Below are positions 43,201 through 56,333 of a DNA stretch of 64,000 bases, piece after piece; within the stretch, counting starts at the first letter, position 1, and each line of letters starts with the position of its first letter. This DNA comes from Pectinophora gossypiella. Lineage: Eukaryota > Arthropoda > Insecta > Lepidoptera > Gelechiidae. The stretch lies in assembly GCF_024362695.1 (NCBI RefSeq), contig NC_065420.1, positions 962,501 through 1,026,500 of the forward strand, in the 5' to 3' direction. Both the position numbers and the translations under genes were made by a program. The notes under the pieces were generated by a model. That model did not search any database. It was given only the letters and a program-made list of their open reading frames with translations, and was not told where the DNA came from.

Positions 43201-46200
43201 TCTGCTATGTTAGTATTTATAAGGTTGTTTACAGAGATAGGAGTCACTTAAACATTAAAAATTCTATTTCAATTTTCACGGTAATTACTTTTCGTAACTA
43301 AAACTTTTTATATTTCAAATTCATTATGCTTAATTATTATCTTGCTTGATCTTTCGAATGGAAACACTAAAACGGGATCAATATCCGAACCGCCTCCATC
43401 GCTCCGACATAACAGCCCTAACCTGACTAAATCTCCATAGTCAAATTATTCACTCTCGCAAGCCAAGTAAAGCCCCTTCCCTCAGTTCGTGTAATATTAA
43501 ATTATAGTGGCCCAAGTAAGGCATTTCGAAATGGAAAATTGTATCCTACCGTACGTTTTGTTCAGAATACAGTAAAGAGAATAGTATAACTATTATTCGC
43601 GTTCGTTTCCAATGGAGTCCTATTATAAAATTCTGTTTGGTCTTCCTTAATGGATGTTGCAAGATGCTTCGTAATAATAGTATGTAATATTGAGGGGAAC
43701 TCTGGAATATTAAGCTTATTATGTCCAATGTGGCCCTGGAACCTATTGTGCATTCTCGTGGCTTTTCAATTGCATGGCCCATAGTTTCCATTTATCGGTT
43801 TATTGTATTTTTAAATGTACAAATATAAAGCTTCCTCTTGTTACATGAAGTAATAAAAATATTTGTTATGTTACATAACTTCTAAACTGCCAACAAGTGA
43901 TGCAACATTTTATACTTTTTAAGAAATGTTCGAGATCGTTCACGTTTAATGTAACTAAAGTTCAGTTAGAAAATAATGTTTCTTAATTTTTTTTTAACAA
44001 CATCTCTGACGGCTTTCTTGAGAATGCATTTCTTACGTTGCGTTGAATTCAAATCCCATTTTGTCCACTATAATTATGAATTTGTTTTCCGAAATAATGT
44101 GACCGTGTTTCTAAGTTAGATAAAATTAGTTTTTGTAAAATTTTGTGGTTGCTAATTTCGACTGATGCAGGTTAGTAGCCTAAAACGCACAATAAAAGGA
44201 ATGAGCCCTTAGAAATATATTTTTTCTTACATTTTTTTCTCAGAAAAGGTAACTGGCGCATTTATAATACTTACCATAGGCATATAAAGAAACTCCAAGT
44301 TAAAAACGGAACGGGCGTGATACAAATTGTGAGTTATGGGTCGGATCAACACGTCAGTCTTTCCTTTGCTGGACAAATTTATCACATCGCTGCCTTAAAA
44401 AGAAGGAAATAGGATATTTTGCACCTCAAACCTGAAAGCATTGCTCCAAAACCTTGCTCTTTGGCCAAGAAGTAATATATATAGTCAAATGAAAAAGTAA
44501 GGCTATTATTACTCAGGTTTTTAGTACCTAAGTGTTATTTGTATAGTAAAGATTGTTTTAATTATGGATTCAAATGTTTGTTAAAATTTCAAATGATTCA
44601 AATGTTTGTTAACATTTGAATCATTTGAAATTTTAACGGAAAATGTTATACGATATTACACTAAATTATATTAACTCAGTTGAATGTTATGAACTTTATA
44701 CAAAATAACAGAGTTTATAAAAACACGTTTAAGTATTCTTCATTTAAAACGTTCAAAAAGTCACTGAGATGCAAAAATAACAATGAAACAAATTCTTACT
44801 TTCAATTTATTCCTTTTTCCGTTCTCAAACTGGACTTCATTTCATTCCGTCTTAAGTAACACGTTTATGCTTTTATTAGTCTGTTGAGACCTTTAAAGCC
44901 GAAACAAACGACCAATTTAGTTGGTTACGTATAAAGTTTGCTGCTTACTTTGCATATTTTAGTTATTTTGCTTCAAAAGTAGACTCTTGTCCAAAGTCAA
45001 TTATCAATTTCCCTTTTTTGTGAGGATAACAAAGCGATGATCTATAGTTTTCTTTCATCGTCGAAAAGTTAGCGCCTTCTTTTTTGATTGAATAAAATGG
45101 AGTTTGATTTAGATTTTAATTTGTTAATAAAATCATATATTTAAAATCAGACTCGTGTGTCAAGAACCTTTTCATTTACTGCACCCTTATTAAAAGCTTG
45201 CATATTGCAGTCATGTTTTCCTGTTGTTTGCGTTATACCGTTGTTTTGTATTCAACAAAGTATTGTGCTATGCTAACTGACTATAAATCGGGCAGTCTGT
45301 TAGGATCGTTATTCTGAGAGGCTAATTTCCTGAACTCGTATAAGTTGATCCGTAAATTTGTTTGCCTTTCTTCAGTTAGCTGTTTGTTCAAAGTTTAGAC
45401 AGGCTCGGGAGCGTGATAAGCCCCTGAATTATGTCTTTCAAACAAAACTGGTCAGATACTAGTTAAGAAATTTCGTTGGATTAAAACAAGAAGTGACTTA
45501 CTTGGCAATTTCAACTTTCTAAGAATTTAAATCGATATTACTACCTATACGAGAGAAGAAGAAGGAATAAAAACAGACCCTATGATCTGTATTTCTGTGT
45601 CTTGAAAATATACAGAGATGAACTCATAATATAGATCTATACAGATGTGTTTACACAAATATTTACTCAGCTGGGAATCGACATTGAAACGGCGTAGCAG
45701 ACACCACCAATTGCACCAACAAGTCGCCAACTTCGTAATAAGATCGGTAATATGTCTCATGATCGTATTTTGAAAGTAGCTACTCCTATTTGCAATCTAA
45801 AAGTCAGTCGTTCGCGAGAATATAGCAAGAGCCATAAAGTAAAATTGTATTCCAACTCCACTTTACGAGTTTGATAGAAATAAATTATGTCTAGGAGATA
45901 ATATAATTTGACACGTTATGGATGTGAAGTAAGGGATATCAACTAGCTCGTACAAAAGGTAATATACGTCTTGTGATAATACCCGTCCGCTTTAATTAAA
46001 GTTTCAAGTTCAAAAGTTTGAAATATAATGCGAAATAGCGGTGGTAATAAACCGTATCAGTTGTTTATGGTCGCCATCAAATGAAGATAACAACGCTTCT
46101 ACATCCCGGCTTAAGTTAGTGTCATTGTTTTGTAAGTTACAAGTCTGAGCGACATTTCACAACGCCCGCTTTAACATTCATGAATATCATTAAACCTCCC

Positions 46201-49200
46201 CTGTTTTGAATATTGTCAACCTCTTTCAAACTCCAAACTTTATGCTCATTGCCTTTTGGGTAAACATTTTTATTTTCATTTCTATTTTCTCTGATATTCG
46301 TAACTAAAGAACTGTTTAGTTACTCCCAAAGGGAAAAGCGACGTTAAAAGAACAATCCTCTTCCGAAGCAATAAGCTTCCATTTGAAAATGTCCCAGAGG
46401 TTTACTCTTAAAACAGTGTCCAACTCGATCGCAACCAACATGCAAAAGCGGCGCATTTAAAAAGAGGAAGGAATAAACTGGAAGTACGTCTAGGTCGGTC
46501 GCGAGCTGAAAGCAAACAAGAAAGTTGGAACGTTCTTGCATGAAACAAGTTTTCTATGAACATTATTTAAGTTGGGCTGCACTATGCACTGTATTAAACG
46601 TATCGGGTCTTTAAAGTCCTGTCGATGCGGCGGGCTGGTCGACCGCGAAACGCGGGACACTTGGCAACCAACGCCGATTGGAAAAATAAAATACAGGCAA
46701 CAGTTTGTTGTCAACTTCTGCAAACACGCGACAGAGAATATAGTGGATTTGTTTTCGAGAGGAGACTTGAATTTTCAACTACTGGAACATGCTCGGCGGA
46801 CAAGATAAATAGTTCAAGTTAACCAATAAGATACACCAACTTTTGCAATCTTAAAAAATACGTCGAAGAATATTCTGTTTCTAGAGATACGATGCAAAAT
46901 TTTGCATATTTCTAAAACAATATTTGTAAGATTGCCATTTCAATTCAGTTATCGGAGCGAGTTAAGTTCAGTGACTTCCACTTGAAACTGATTTACGCTT
47001 TCAAAATGACCTTTCACTATAAGTTCAACATTTGAACCGAGAGCTCCCCATTCGCTTATCCCATAATCCAAATTACACATGTATGAATTCAAGCTCCAAA
47101 ATTCAATTGTAAAGTTTGGCACAGTCTCGAAATCCGGACATATTTCAGTAACCCACAGTTGGGAGGGCGGCTAAATAAATTAGCCGGAGCCGATATTTGC
47201 TAAAATTCCTTCAGTGCCCCCTCGGGACAATTTTGACAAATAGTTGTTGGACTAATGAATTTCCATTGAAACCCCTCTATAACTTTCTGTGCGTCACCCG
47301 ACTTTGAAATTGGGACATTGACGGAGTTACAGTTAAGTTAATTAAGAGTTGAATTAGTCTTGACTTAAGTATGATTATAACTTCTTAAGATGTCTCTGTG
47401 AGTTGCTCTTAGCTTCTATTAGCGGGTTCGTAATCTCGCCATGTTTTTGGCTTTTATTTGACTTTTATGTCTTCTTTTATCTTTCTTATGTTCATTCTCA
47501 TCTCTGTGCTTGTAACATAACAGCCCGTTCTGTCTATTGGTTAGTAACATTATGCGTCCTAACTACTGCTATTACTCAGGATTCTATTAACAATAATGGT
47601 CTTATCGAGTCAACGACCGATTAGTTCAATTAATAGTGCGCCTGGCGGACGTGAAAGAATCATGCAGTTTGATTCCCGGCTGAGTAAACATCTGGGCGTG
47701 TTTGTCTTTCTGTGTCTTCGTATGGACATGGCATATCCTAAATGGCCATACTGTCAATTTAGTATTTATTACCTAAACTTCTTTAACATTCGACCGAACA
47801 CAATCAGCTGCAAAGACCATCAAAAGATCGAACCCAGGTCCGACTCCGTATAATATCGCTCCACTGAAGTCTTCACTTGTATATTATAAGTCGGTAATTG
47901 TACGTCATTCTCATGTGTAATAAGTTAAATGCTTCAAAAAAAGTTGCATTAATTAAATCGGTTACGTGCTAATGTATTCTTTCGCATGTTCAGATTGTAT
48001 CATTTCGGTATTTTCAGGGTTACGTACTGCTTTAGTTTTTTGTTAATTTATATTCACTTATTTTTAATTTAATTTAAATATAAGCATCTGGATTTTTTGT
48101 TGGCTTCAGTTTTGCAATATTTTTTGCTGTTTTGTTTATAAGTTGAAAAATTTCTTATGTCTTATGTAATTTTTCTTCGCAGTGTTGTGTTACTTAGGCT
48201 ACGTAATTTAATTTATGTCATTACTTCGAAAAGATATTAATTTACCTTGTATCTTATGTCTACGGAACCGTAATAATATTCTACGTAGCAACACGCACTT
48301 TGCCGCTTTTTCAAACCGCGTTAGCTGGAACCCAATTATTAGGAGATTCCATCTTACGTGGCGTGCTCTCATATGTAAATGACTCCTTATTTTTTGCCTT
48401 GCCTCCTTTAAACAGCCTTGATTTTGTAATTAACGTTGCGAATACAGTAATACCACTTATTACGAACTCAACGTGTTTATTTTAATCAATATTCTAGAAT
48501 AGTTTGTTTTTTTTTGCACCCATAATATTCTGATAATCGGTGGAATTTTACAAATAAGGGGTTCTCACGGCAAGTTTCTAATTTATCATTATTATTATGT
48601 ATCATTTTGTCTAATTTGACTTCTTTCGTTTAGCATGTATCAGGTTCGTCTTTCAGCCTAAGGGTACTATTTATCCGTAGGCTTGTGATTTTAAGAACTT
48701 TATCAGAACTAATTCAAATTCTTATTTTCCTTTTTTTTTTTAACAATGAAATCAGTGTCTAGACTGTACATAAACTTTCCTGTTAAAATTATTTTGCAGA
48801 ATAATATCGAGAATATTTTGTTTCTACACCGCACGTTTCGTCTCATCGGACCAAATAACGAACCCATTTCAAACAGTGCCAAATGTTCCACACAATCTCT
48901 AACTCCACAATTTCAATAATGAACATTATCAAAACAGCCTCAGCACTAACAATACAGAGGTAATACAATATTTGTACAAAAATGTCCCTAGTTTCACAGA
49001 GTAAAGTACATACCTATGCGGAAACAGCAAATGCAGAACAGTAACTGCCGTCATAACTGTATATCACTGAAGCCACGGAAAGGGTTACTTTGGAGGAAAC
49101 TGTACTGCTGAATTGTTATTTGGCATGTTAAAAGCAATACTGGTTACTACTAAGACACGAAGTCAAATAAGGTATGAATATTTAGACGTTTGGGTGTTTG

Positions 49201-52200
49201 CATCTTTGTCTGGAAGGTTTGTAGTAGAAATTTTGTGTGTTTTTAAAGTTGAAGATATACTTATAGAACCATTGAAGGCTTTAAGAGTGCAGCTACTTTC
49301 TGTTAACGAATGTCTTTAATATTATGATTCAAAATTTCTCTGTCGATTCCCACTTTTATGTCAAGGTCTGCCAATGTCAGTATAAAACTATTCTTTTACA
49401 TCATCTTTCGAACTATCCAACTCTCTGTTATGCCTTTTAAAAGTTTCATATTAAGAGACTATTTTGTGGAGGGGCTGAAGTTTGAGTTCGCAACTAGCGA
49501 CATTGGCAGGAAGAGAATTTACGAGAGTCTGTTCCGCTAACCGAAACGGCTTTGGAATATTTGATGTTGCGAATTTTTGGTTTATTACCCTTTTGTTTTA
49601 ACTTGCTAATTGAATCCTTTATTCCATTAAAAGGTATAACGGGCTGTTATTTTACAACTTTAATATTTGCCTTTCAAGTTTTCATCTCAAGTGTACTTTT
49701 ATGAAATTGTTTGTCTTTCACATTTGTAATCCTTTAACATATACATAGACCTTAACATGTTCTAACGCTGGGTACACGTCTCCCGTTATTTATAAGAGGT
49801 GGTACGAAACATACTCCAATGCGATACTTCACTGTAAAAAACATAATCAAAATAAACTTAATACTCTCTGAATTCTACCTAAGTTTATAAGCTGATTTTC
49901 ATATAACACGAAAATACCCTTTACAAGAAAGGAATTTAATAAAGTAGATAGGTATCTAGTAGAAATTCAAATAGTAAACATTGTGAAGTTATGAAGAGTC
50001 ACAGTGTCTCTGTAAAACCTTAATTACGTCTAGGTGCTGGAGGTAACTCCGTCGTGGCAGACATTGTCACATTTCATATTTATAAGTCTTAAGTACTGAT
50101 GGCAAAAACACTTTCTGCAATTGGCTTATTTTGTCTTTTCCTCGCTAGATATGTGTTTTGTTTCTACGGTAGGAATTAATAAACAGCAAAGAACGTGTTC
50201 AGCAGCTATCTTCTCTGGCATGTTGTAAAACCAATATTTGTCTCCTTCTAACATTTTCGGGCCACATGTGTTAATACTTCCTTTCTTCTACTTTCTAATG
50301 TACTTACCTAATAGTTCTGACTGAACCTTTGAGTATAAAATGACTGTCTTCTCATCAGTTTCTTATCAATTCTCTCATCCATTCCTCCTACATTCTTAAC
50401 TTAAACTCTTATAGTTTTCTCTAGCTTATCGCATCTCAAAGGACAATAGCTTTTTGTGCAAGCTTTCCCATTAATAAATGTTGTTTATATTATATCGCAT
50501 AATTTTACATTAAAACTTCTTGCTGACGCTACCTCCTCGAGTATTTACACAGATTCCAGAAGTAGGATCAACAAAGTCCTGTTTTATGAGGTAGAAAATT
50601 TTAACTCTATCCCATACTTTGCTTCATGATAATAATGCCATTTATTACGTATGTAAAACTCTTGCTGAACTCTTCATAGCAAACTTTCCGTAAGCGTTGA
50701 CTGTGTTATTCTGAAGAGAATCGCTCGTTAAAAGAGTTGATGTTTTAAGTTTTTAAGAACGGTTATGAATGCGCTTTTTTGGCTTGCAACTAGGTGGTAC
50801 ATTGTCTTAGTTCAAACTTCTTATATGCCTTCGACCATGTCCTTGGGATTTGATATCTTGTCCTGGTAAAGTACGTCTGTATTGATTATTTAAATAATTT
50901 GCAAGCAAAGTAATTTCAATCAATATTCATTCCTATTCATCAATCGATCTAATTGGAAACTTTAAAACATTTTACGTTTCAAATTCCAAACACAATATCT
51001 TATTGAATCACGACAAAAAACTTAGCAAAGTATACATTAATAGCAGCTTCATACTTTAAATAATGACTCCTGAAGTGAATTAAACACAAACAAGAAGAAA
51101 TATCATAAAAGTTGTACCGTCGCTCACTTTGGAAACTTCCAACTGTCCCGAATACTCCCGCTATTTGTTTGCTACTGACGTTTTTGTTGAGCTGGGTACA
51201 CATTTGAAGGTTCGGATCTACCTTTGAGACCTTTGAGAAGATAAAGAGGGAATGTTTGAATAAAGAAACATGATCGATTTTGATGCGTCAAACCCGCGAG
51301 AGGATTATGGCGGCAGCGGACTTAGGGGTTCAAATGTTTCTAAAATATCTCCACTTTGATAGATACTATAAGTTTAATGATTAAAATTACAATGCTAAAA
51401 TCGAATTATATAATGAAACTTTTAAAACGGATGTATGATTTATTTAAAAGACCATGGATACAATTTTCAAAAATGTAGGACAAAAAACTAAGTAATGATA
51501 ATTTAATAACACAATAAAATAATAATAAAATAAAAGACACACACAATGATATAGTGTTTGATAAACTACTCAAAGAAGAATATGATCTATTATTTACAAT
51601 TTTGACTGTTAAAACGTGAAACAAAGATGTGCTTAATGTATCACATCATAGAGTTAAATTTTTGTTGTTTTAAATACAGATAGGTTTGATTCTTTATACG
51701 GACATTCAAGTCTATTTCGTATTTTTTGCAGATTAGCCTGAATTAACCCAGAAATTTGTTAGTACTCCTAAAGTTATTCATCGCGTTGCCACCTATACTA
51801 ACAAACCAGTCCTAGCAGACACAGAACTTACGTTGTACATCATAATACGAACAGCTTCGCAGCTTGTGCTCAAGTCAGACGCATATTACCCTCAAAGCTT
51901 GTTTAAAATAGCAATTGTAAACTGCACCCAAACTGCACCAAGCCTAAGACATTGTGCAACTGACGGTTCTATTGCACAAACTGCAGTAATAATATAGCAA
52001 ATTGCATTGTAAACCTTGTCCAGTTTATTCATAGCTTAGTCTTGAATTAAGTTTGGAAATGAGAAATTATAGCTGTTATGGTCTTAAGGACTTCCGAGTT
52101 TCGTATGGTAATGCTTGTCTGCTGAATATGATAATGTTTCTGGTAAATGAGGTTTCTTTTCTACTTTGTAGAGAAGTTTATCGTACCTTTAAATTTAGTC

Positions 52201-52257
52201 TCGAGATATATTTGCTCTGTGACAACCATTATTTAGAATCTTTTAAGTATGTAGACA
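37249..52257. other. 15-kb repeat-poor block without recognised genes
   Basis: No SINE, retrotransposon tail, MITE or foldback of the families found elsewhere in the window occurs here. The exceptions to plain AT-rich sequence are the hairpin at 44580-44637 and local GC-richer spots (about 39120-39180, 40520-40560, 46620-46740, 47635-47700). The last holds tRNA-like words (GTTTGATTCCC) that are too weak to call. Open frames reach 112 codons (40475-40813) without a recognisable domain. Long intron or regulatory spacer are the likely readings. Confidence 0.5.
44580..44637. repeat. perfect 27-bp hairpin with a 4-base loop
   Basis: The stem GTTAAAATTTCAAATGATTC with AAATGTT (44580-44606) pairs exactly with AACATTTGAATCATTTGAAA with TTTTAAC (44611-44637) around the loop TGTT. 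Part of the stem is also directly repeated just upstream (ATTCAAATGTTTGTTA). It belongs to no family recognised here. It could be a young inverted duplication or a small-RNA precursor. Confidence 0.93.
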
Positions 52258-52362
52258 ACGGCTTACCTATCACGTCGGTCTAACAGAAAGCTCGGTGAAG
52301 CGTTTGTATTCAGTTCATCTTACATAGATGATGTATCTCTGACTAGTACGGTCACGAGTACT
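52258..52362 (+). mobile_element. non-LTR retrotransposon 3' end, family Z (copy 6)
   Basis: ACGGCTTACCTATCACGTCG, GTCTAACAGAAAGCTCGGTG and TTCAGTTCATCTTACAT are close to the family landmarks, followed by a TATATATA run. It forms the right edge of the repeat-poor block. Confidence 0.7.
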
Positions 52363-53069
52363 AATATATATATACATTTTGAAACCATGTCACATTAACT
52401 TTTTTGACTAATTAAACCTTAAGTATCATTAAATGTCAAATTTGATAGAGCGACAGGGTTCTAACGTGGGTAGATGATATTGCTCACGACTGTACAATTG
52501 AAGTTATAATCGTGAAACTTGTTGATTCCTGAGTTTATACTTTACGAGATTATTCACGACATACACAACAACTCCAAGACACTTTAAACTTCCTTAAATC
52601 CTTATTTTTAGTTTTAATTTTTGCTTCATGAATTGGTAAATGATATTTCTTTTTTCTATGACAATCCAAAATGGTCTTATTCGTGAGTCGCATAAAATCT
52701 CGGCAACTGAGATTTAGAAAGGCAACGAGACCTTCGCAATAGAAAACCTTCAAATGTTACATTGCTCAGCAAGTCGTAAAACCTCCTTCAACCGACATTT
52801 TCAATCTTAAAAACTATTGTTCTTTTAGTTTTTCGCATAAGAATGTGTCTTTAGTAAATGTCGGAATGAGTGGTATACCATATGAAACCTGGTTTTTGTC
52901 ATTAGTTAAATTCAGATTGTTTCTTAAGTGGAACATTTTTTACATTGTCATCATCAACAATAATTTCAGTGGTTCTGACTTTCGTGTAGTACCTAAGTCT
53001 TGATGTAGGTATATTTACTACGGTGATTTCCTACAGGAAAAAAATACCTATACACATATAGGGGTTCGT
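52363..53069. other. unannotated AT-rich sequence
   Basis: No gene or dispersed element recognised. Confidence 0.4.
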
Positions 53070-53227
53070 GTACCATCCGAAGCATGGATCGTCTTATTTT
53101 TGGATAATCGGGTGACCAGTCTGTCCTAACCAAACTAAGGGTCACATAGTGATTTTTGTGATATGTCCCCACTGGGATTCGAACCCGCGATTGTGAGCCC
53201 AATGCTCAACTACTGCACCACGGAGCC
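53070..53227 (-). mobile_element. SINE head and middle fragment
   Basis: On the minus strand: GCAGTAGTTGAGCATTGGGC head, GGTTCGAATCCC B box, CACTATGTGACCCTTAG and TTTGGTTAGGACAG middle, then a diverged core. About 12 bases between the anticodon region and the B box are deleted, and there is no tail. Confidence 0.8.
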
Positions 53228-54940
53228 TTAGGAAGATAAGAACGAATTTGATTCCACATTATGAAAAGAGAACATCTTTTCCATACACAATGTCAACTCT
53301 ATCAACATTGGGGGCGGCTACAGTGCAAGTTGATTCAAGATCTTACAGATACAAGATTCAATATACACACGCGTCGGGCATAAAAACTGTCCGTCTGTAA
53401 GTTACTAGTCGCCACACATCGACATGGCAAACGTGAGAGGACCTTTAATCAGTTTAGGCACAGATTAAAAATTTTCCATTTCTGCCTATCTGTTATTAGT
53501 CTCTGACTCTGAGAGGTTTCAGCTGATAGGGATTAAGTGTGTAAGCGTGGGCATCTAAAAAACTTGGTTTTTAAGTATACAATATTTTAATACGATATTT
53601 TATAATAAAATACAAATTCAAATTCTGATTGACAGTTTAAAGGTAATATAAGCAAAAAAGTAAAATTAATGATCGAATTTGAATTCATGATAAGTAGGTG
53701 TAACTCGAAAGGTGTTGGTAAATAAACACGTATTTTGCACGTATTTTCTGAAGCAATCACCCTTAGAAAGTTCAAAGTCCTTAAGCACATTTAAAGGACA
53801 AAATAAGTGATTAATCATCGCCAAAAATGTTTTCGAGCCTAAAACAGCATGTAATTTGCAATTCAACCGCGCCTCGATATACCTTTAAAGGTTATGAATA
53901 GGCAAATAAATCACCCTTGAATTGGCGTTGGGTCTACGCAACATAATCTATGACAACCTTCGAGGCTAAGCGAGTAGTCGACCGCTCTCGAATACATTAT
54001 ATGCAGGAAATCACGAGCCGGGCTTGTATTCAATTTATCTTCCAAAATCATAAATTTTACTCTAATGATATTTTGCATCCGTTATTTTGGCATTTCTGCG
54101 CGGCTATTTATTCTTTGCACTTTTTGGCTCATTTTATTTAGTTGTTTTATTGTTCTACTTGTGAATTATTCATAGTTAAGTTTAACCTTCGAGATATTAA
54201 GTTATATTTAAGTTAAGCGGCGCGAAATCCAGTTTATGAGTAGGTCAAGATAGAAACGTGGCTGTAGCAGGAATAGGACATGACAATTATCGATTATTAA
54301 CCACTTACTGGGTAGAAACCTTATCGTTTGGACTAGATTTATTAGACCTTATATATCTTTATTATTAATCTGACTGCCGTTGAAGTTTCTAGTTTTTCGT
54401 TTAGAGAATTTCTAATTAAGTTTCACGCTGTCACTATCCTTTGTTATTAATAATTAAATTACAAGCTATAAAGCTATAAGCTAGAGATAGCCGCTTTCTC
54501 CACACTCACGTGCAAATGTTTTTATGCCTATTTCTGTAAGAAATAATAGAATGTATTAATGAATTAACACTTTATTACACAGATATATACAACGGAATAA
54601 CTTATACGAAAGTATCAAATATAATTCGAGTATCATTTTACATTTCATGTCACACAAACATACAAAACTATATAGAAAATAACATGTGTGTGTGTGTGTG
54701 TGATATTAATAATAACTTTAGTAACCTACTAAGTAATATTCCAGCTGACATTCAAACCTAAATCCTATAGAACTAAATACTGAACCCATTATGTGTTCAA
54801 AAGGCAAAGATTCACAATGGAAACCCCTTTTGTCATCTGAATTTCAGTTAGACCTGAAAGCTTCAGCAATTTTGGGTAATAATACCTGAAATTCCGTGTT
54901 ATCTTTAGTTTACACAAGGTAAGTTAAGTAAAGGTGATGT
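53228..54940. other. unannotated sequence
   Basis: No gene recognised. A (GT)n microsatellite lies at 54685-54702. Frames on both strands are under 70 codons. Confidence 0.4.
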
Positions 54941-54952
54941 GATAAAACTTAT

Positions 54953-55250
54953 CATCATCATCATCGGCCCATTAACGTCCCCACTGCTGGGGCACGCGCC
55001 TTTCCTATGGATGGATAGGAAGATCGGGCCTTAAACCATCACGCGGGCCCAGTGCGCATTGGTGGTTATTAACGACTGCTAATGCAGCCGGGACCAACGG
55101 CTTAACGTGTCTTCCGAAGCACGGAGGAGCTCGAGATGAAACTTTTTTTTTGTGGTCACCCATCCTATGACCGGCCTATGTGAAAGTTGCTTAACTTCAA
55201 CAATCGCAGACCGAGCGCGTTTACCGCTGCGCCACCGAGCTCCTCTAATT
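54953..55250 (-). mobile_element. full-length chimeric tRNA/5S rRNA-headed SINE, tail type 3
   Basis: The minus strand starts GAGGAGCTCGGTGGCGCAGC, a tRNA 5' half with A box TGGCGCAGCGGT (55223-55234). After the anticodon-arm region it switches to 5S rRNA-like sequence. GAAGTTAAGCAAC (55186-55198) and GGATGGGTGACC (55154-55165) are the 5S box A and box C words, and the 20 bases between them equal the 5S spacing. An A-rich linker, the shared core, the type-3 tail and an (ATG)n end follow. A perfect GATAAAACTTAT duplication lies at 54941-54952 and 55253-55264. The tRNA B box is absent. Confidence 0.92.
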
Positions 55251-55264
55251 CAGATAAAACTTAT

Positions 55265-55477
55265 ATAAAATGTCAAATTAATATTAAGAAAATCATAAGT
55301 TTATATTTATAGCATACCTAATCATCATTAAATTAGCATTGTTTTCTTATGTGAGTTATAAGAAATAAAAATTCCATAAACCTAATCCTAAAATCAAAGA
55401 AAGATTTACTTCTAATCAATCTAATATTTTTCCCAGGCTGTTATAATTTTATGATCTTTTCAATTTTATTAATAGGT
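55265..55477. other. unannotated AT-rich sequence
   Basis: Nothing recognised. Confidence 0.3.
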
Positions 55478-55590
55478 TCGTCCCCAGTTACGTAGCACTT
55501 AAACATACCTGGCGAAGAATGGGGTATATACTATTCACCTTTACCTACCCATTTGAGAAGACACGCGTGATGCTGTCTTATGTTGTTTAA
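55478..55590 (+). mobile_element. retroelement 3' fragment, family E
   Basis: AGCACTTAAACATACCTGGC, GAAGAATGGGGTATATAC, CCTACCCATTTGAGAAGACA and CGCGTGATGCTGTC resemble 22966-23064. It ends about 30 bp before the family A fragment at 55623. Confidence 0.5.
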
Positions 55591-55622
55591 ATTTTATGAA
55601 AATATGCCAAACTGCAAAATTA

Positions 55623-55709
55623 AAAAAAAAATCGTCGTGTCTTATAGGGAAGTCAAGGAATTGAATGCTACACCGACAAGAGCGTGGCTCTTAAATTGAT
55701 GATGATGAA
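55623..55709 (+). mobile_element. family A retrotransposon terminus with short target-site duplication
   Basis: GTCGTGTCTTATAGGGAAGT, CAAGGAATTG and AATGCTACACCGACAAGAGC match the C-terminal region at 21957-22117. About 20 bp around the D-R-Q-E-W codons are deleted. It ends GGCTCTTAAATTGATGATGA. CAAAATTA flanks it at 55615-55622 and 55710-55717. Confidence 0.7.
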
Positions 55710-55717
55710 CAAAATTA

Positions 55718-56320
55718 TTTTTAATCAATATACTGAAACTATTCATTTATTTTCAATTTTATTGCTATAAATTAAGATGTGGCTTCAAAATGACTTCTGA
55801 TTAATTGCGTTTCTAGGCTATTCGAGATTATTATGATATATGGGCGATTGATATAACAAACGAAATCAAGAACTAAAGCAAAAAAAAAACAAGGTAAAAA
55901 CTATTACATACAAAAAAGTAACTTATAAATACGATACTTATTTCTACCCTTGACTATATTATAACAACTACTAAATGTCAATAAGGCACAAAATACATAA
56001 TAAACCTGTCAAACTGATAACCTATGTGCTACTAAGTACAAGTATGAATCAGAAATGATTTATTAAAAAAACTGACACACGAAACTCTTCCTTATTGATT
56101 TCAATGGGTTTGAGTATAAGTTATAAGTTGTAGGAAGTCGACTTGGTTTTATTACAGACACTTATAAGTATACAAGTATTTTCTATCATTATATAAATTT
56201 ACATTTTATTACTATAAGTTATAATAAAATAAGTTCCTTGAAGTACTATAAAGTTAATGATTAATTATATAAGTACTTACTGATTGAAAGAATAGAATTG
56301 ATCGGCCTAATTTCGACTGA
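55718..56320. other. unannotated AT-rich sequence
   Basis: No gene or dispersed element recognised. Confidence 0.4.
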
Positions 56321-56333
56321 TACGTTACTGTGC

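Noticed and set aside
47620..47850. tRNA-like words (GTTTGATTCCC on plus, GGGTTCGATC on minus) as tRNA genes
   Set aside because: No convincing A box at the right distance and no closing stems. At best it is an old SINE remnant.
55153..55198. 5S rRNA gene or pseudogene
   Set aside because: Only the box A to box C part is present, preceded by a tRNA half and followed by a SINE core; the rest of 5S rRNA is missing.
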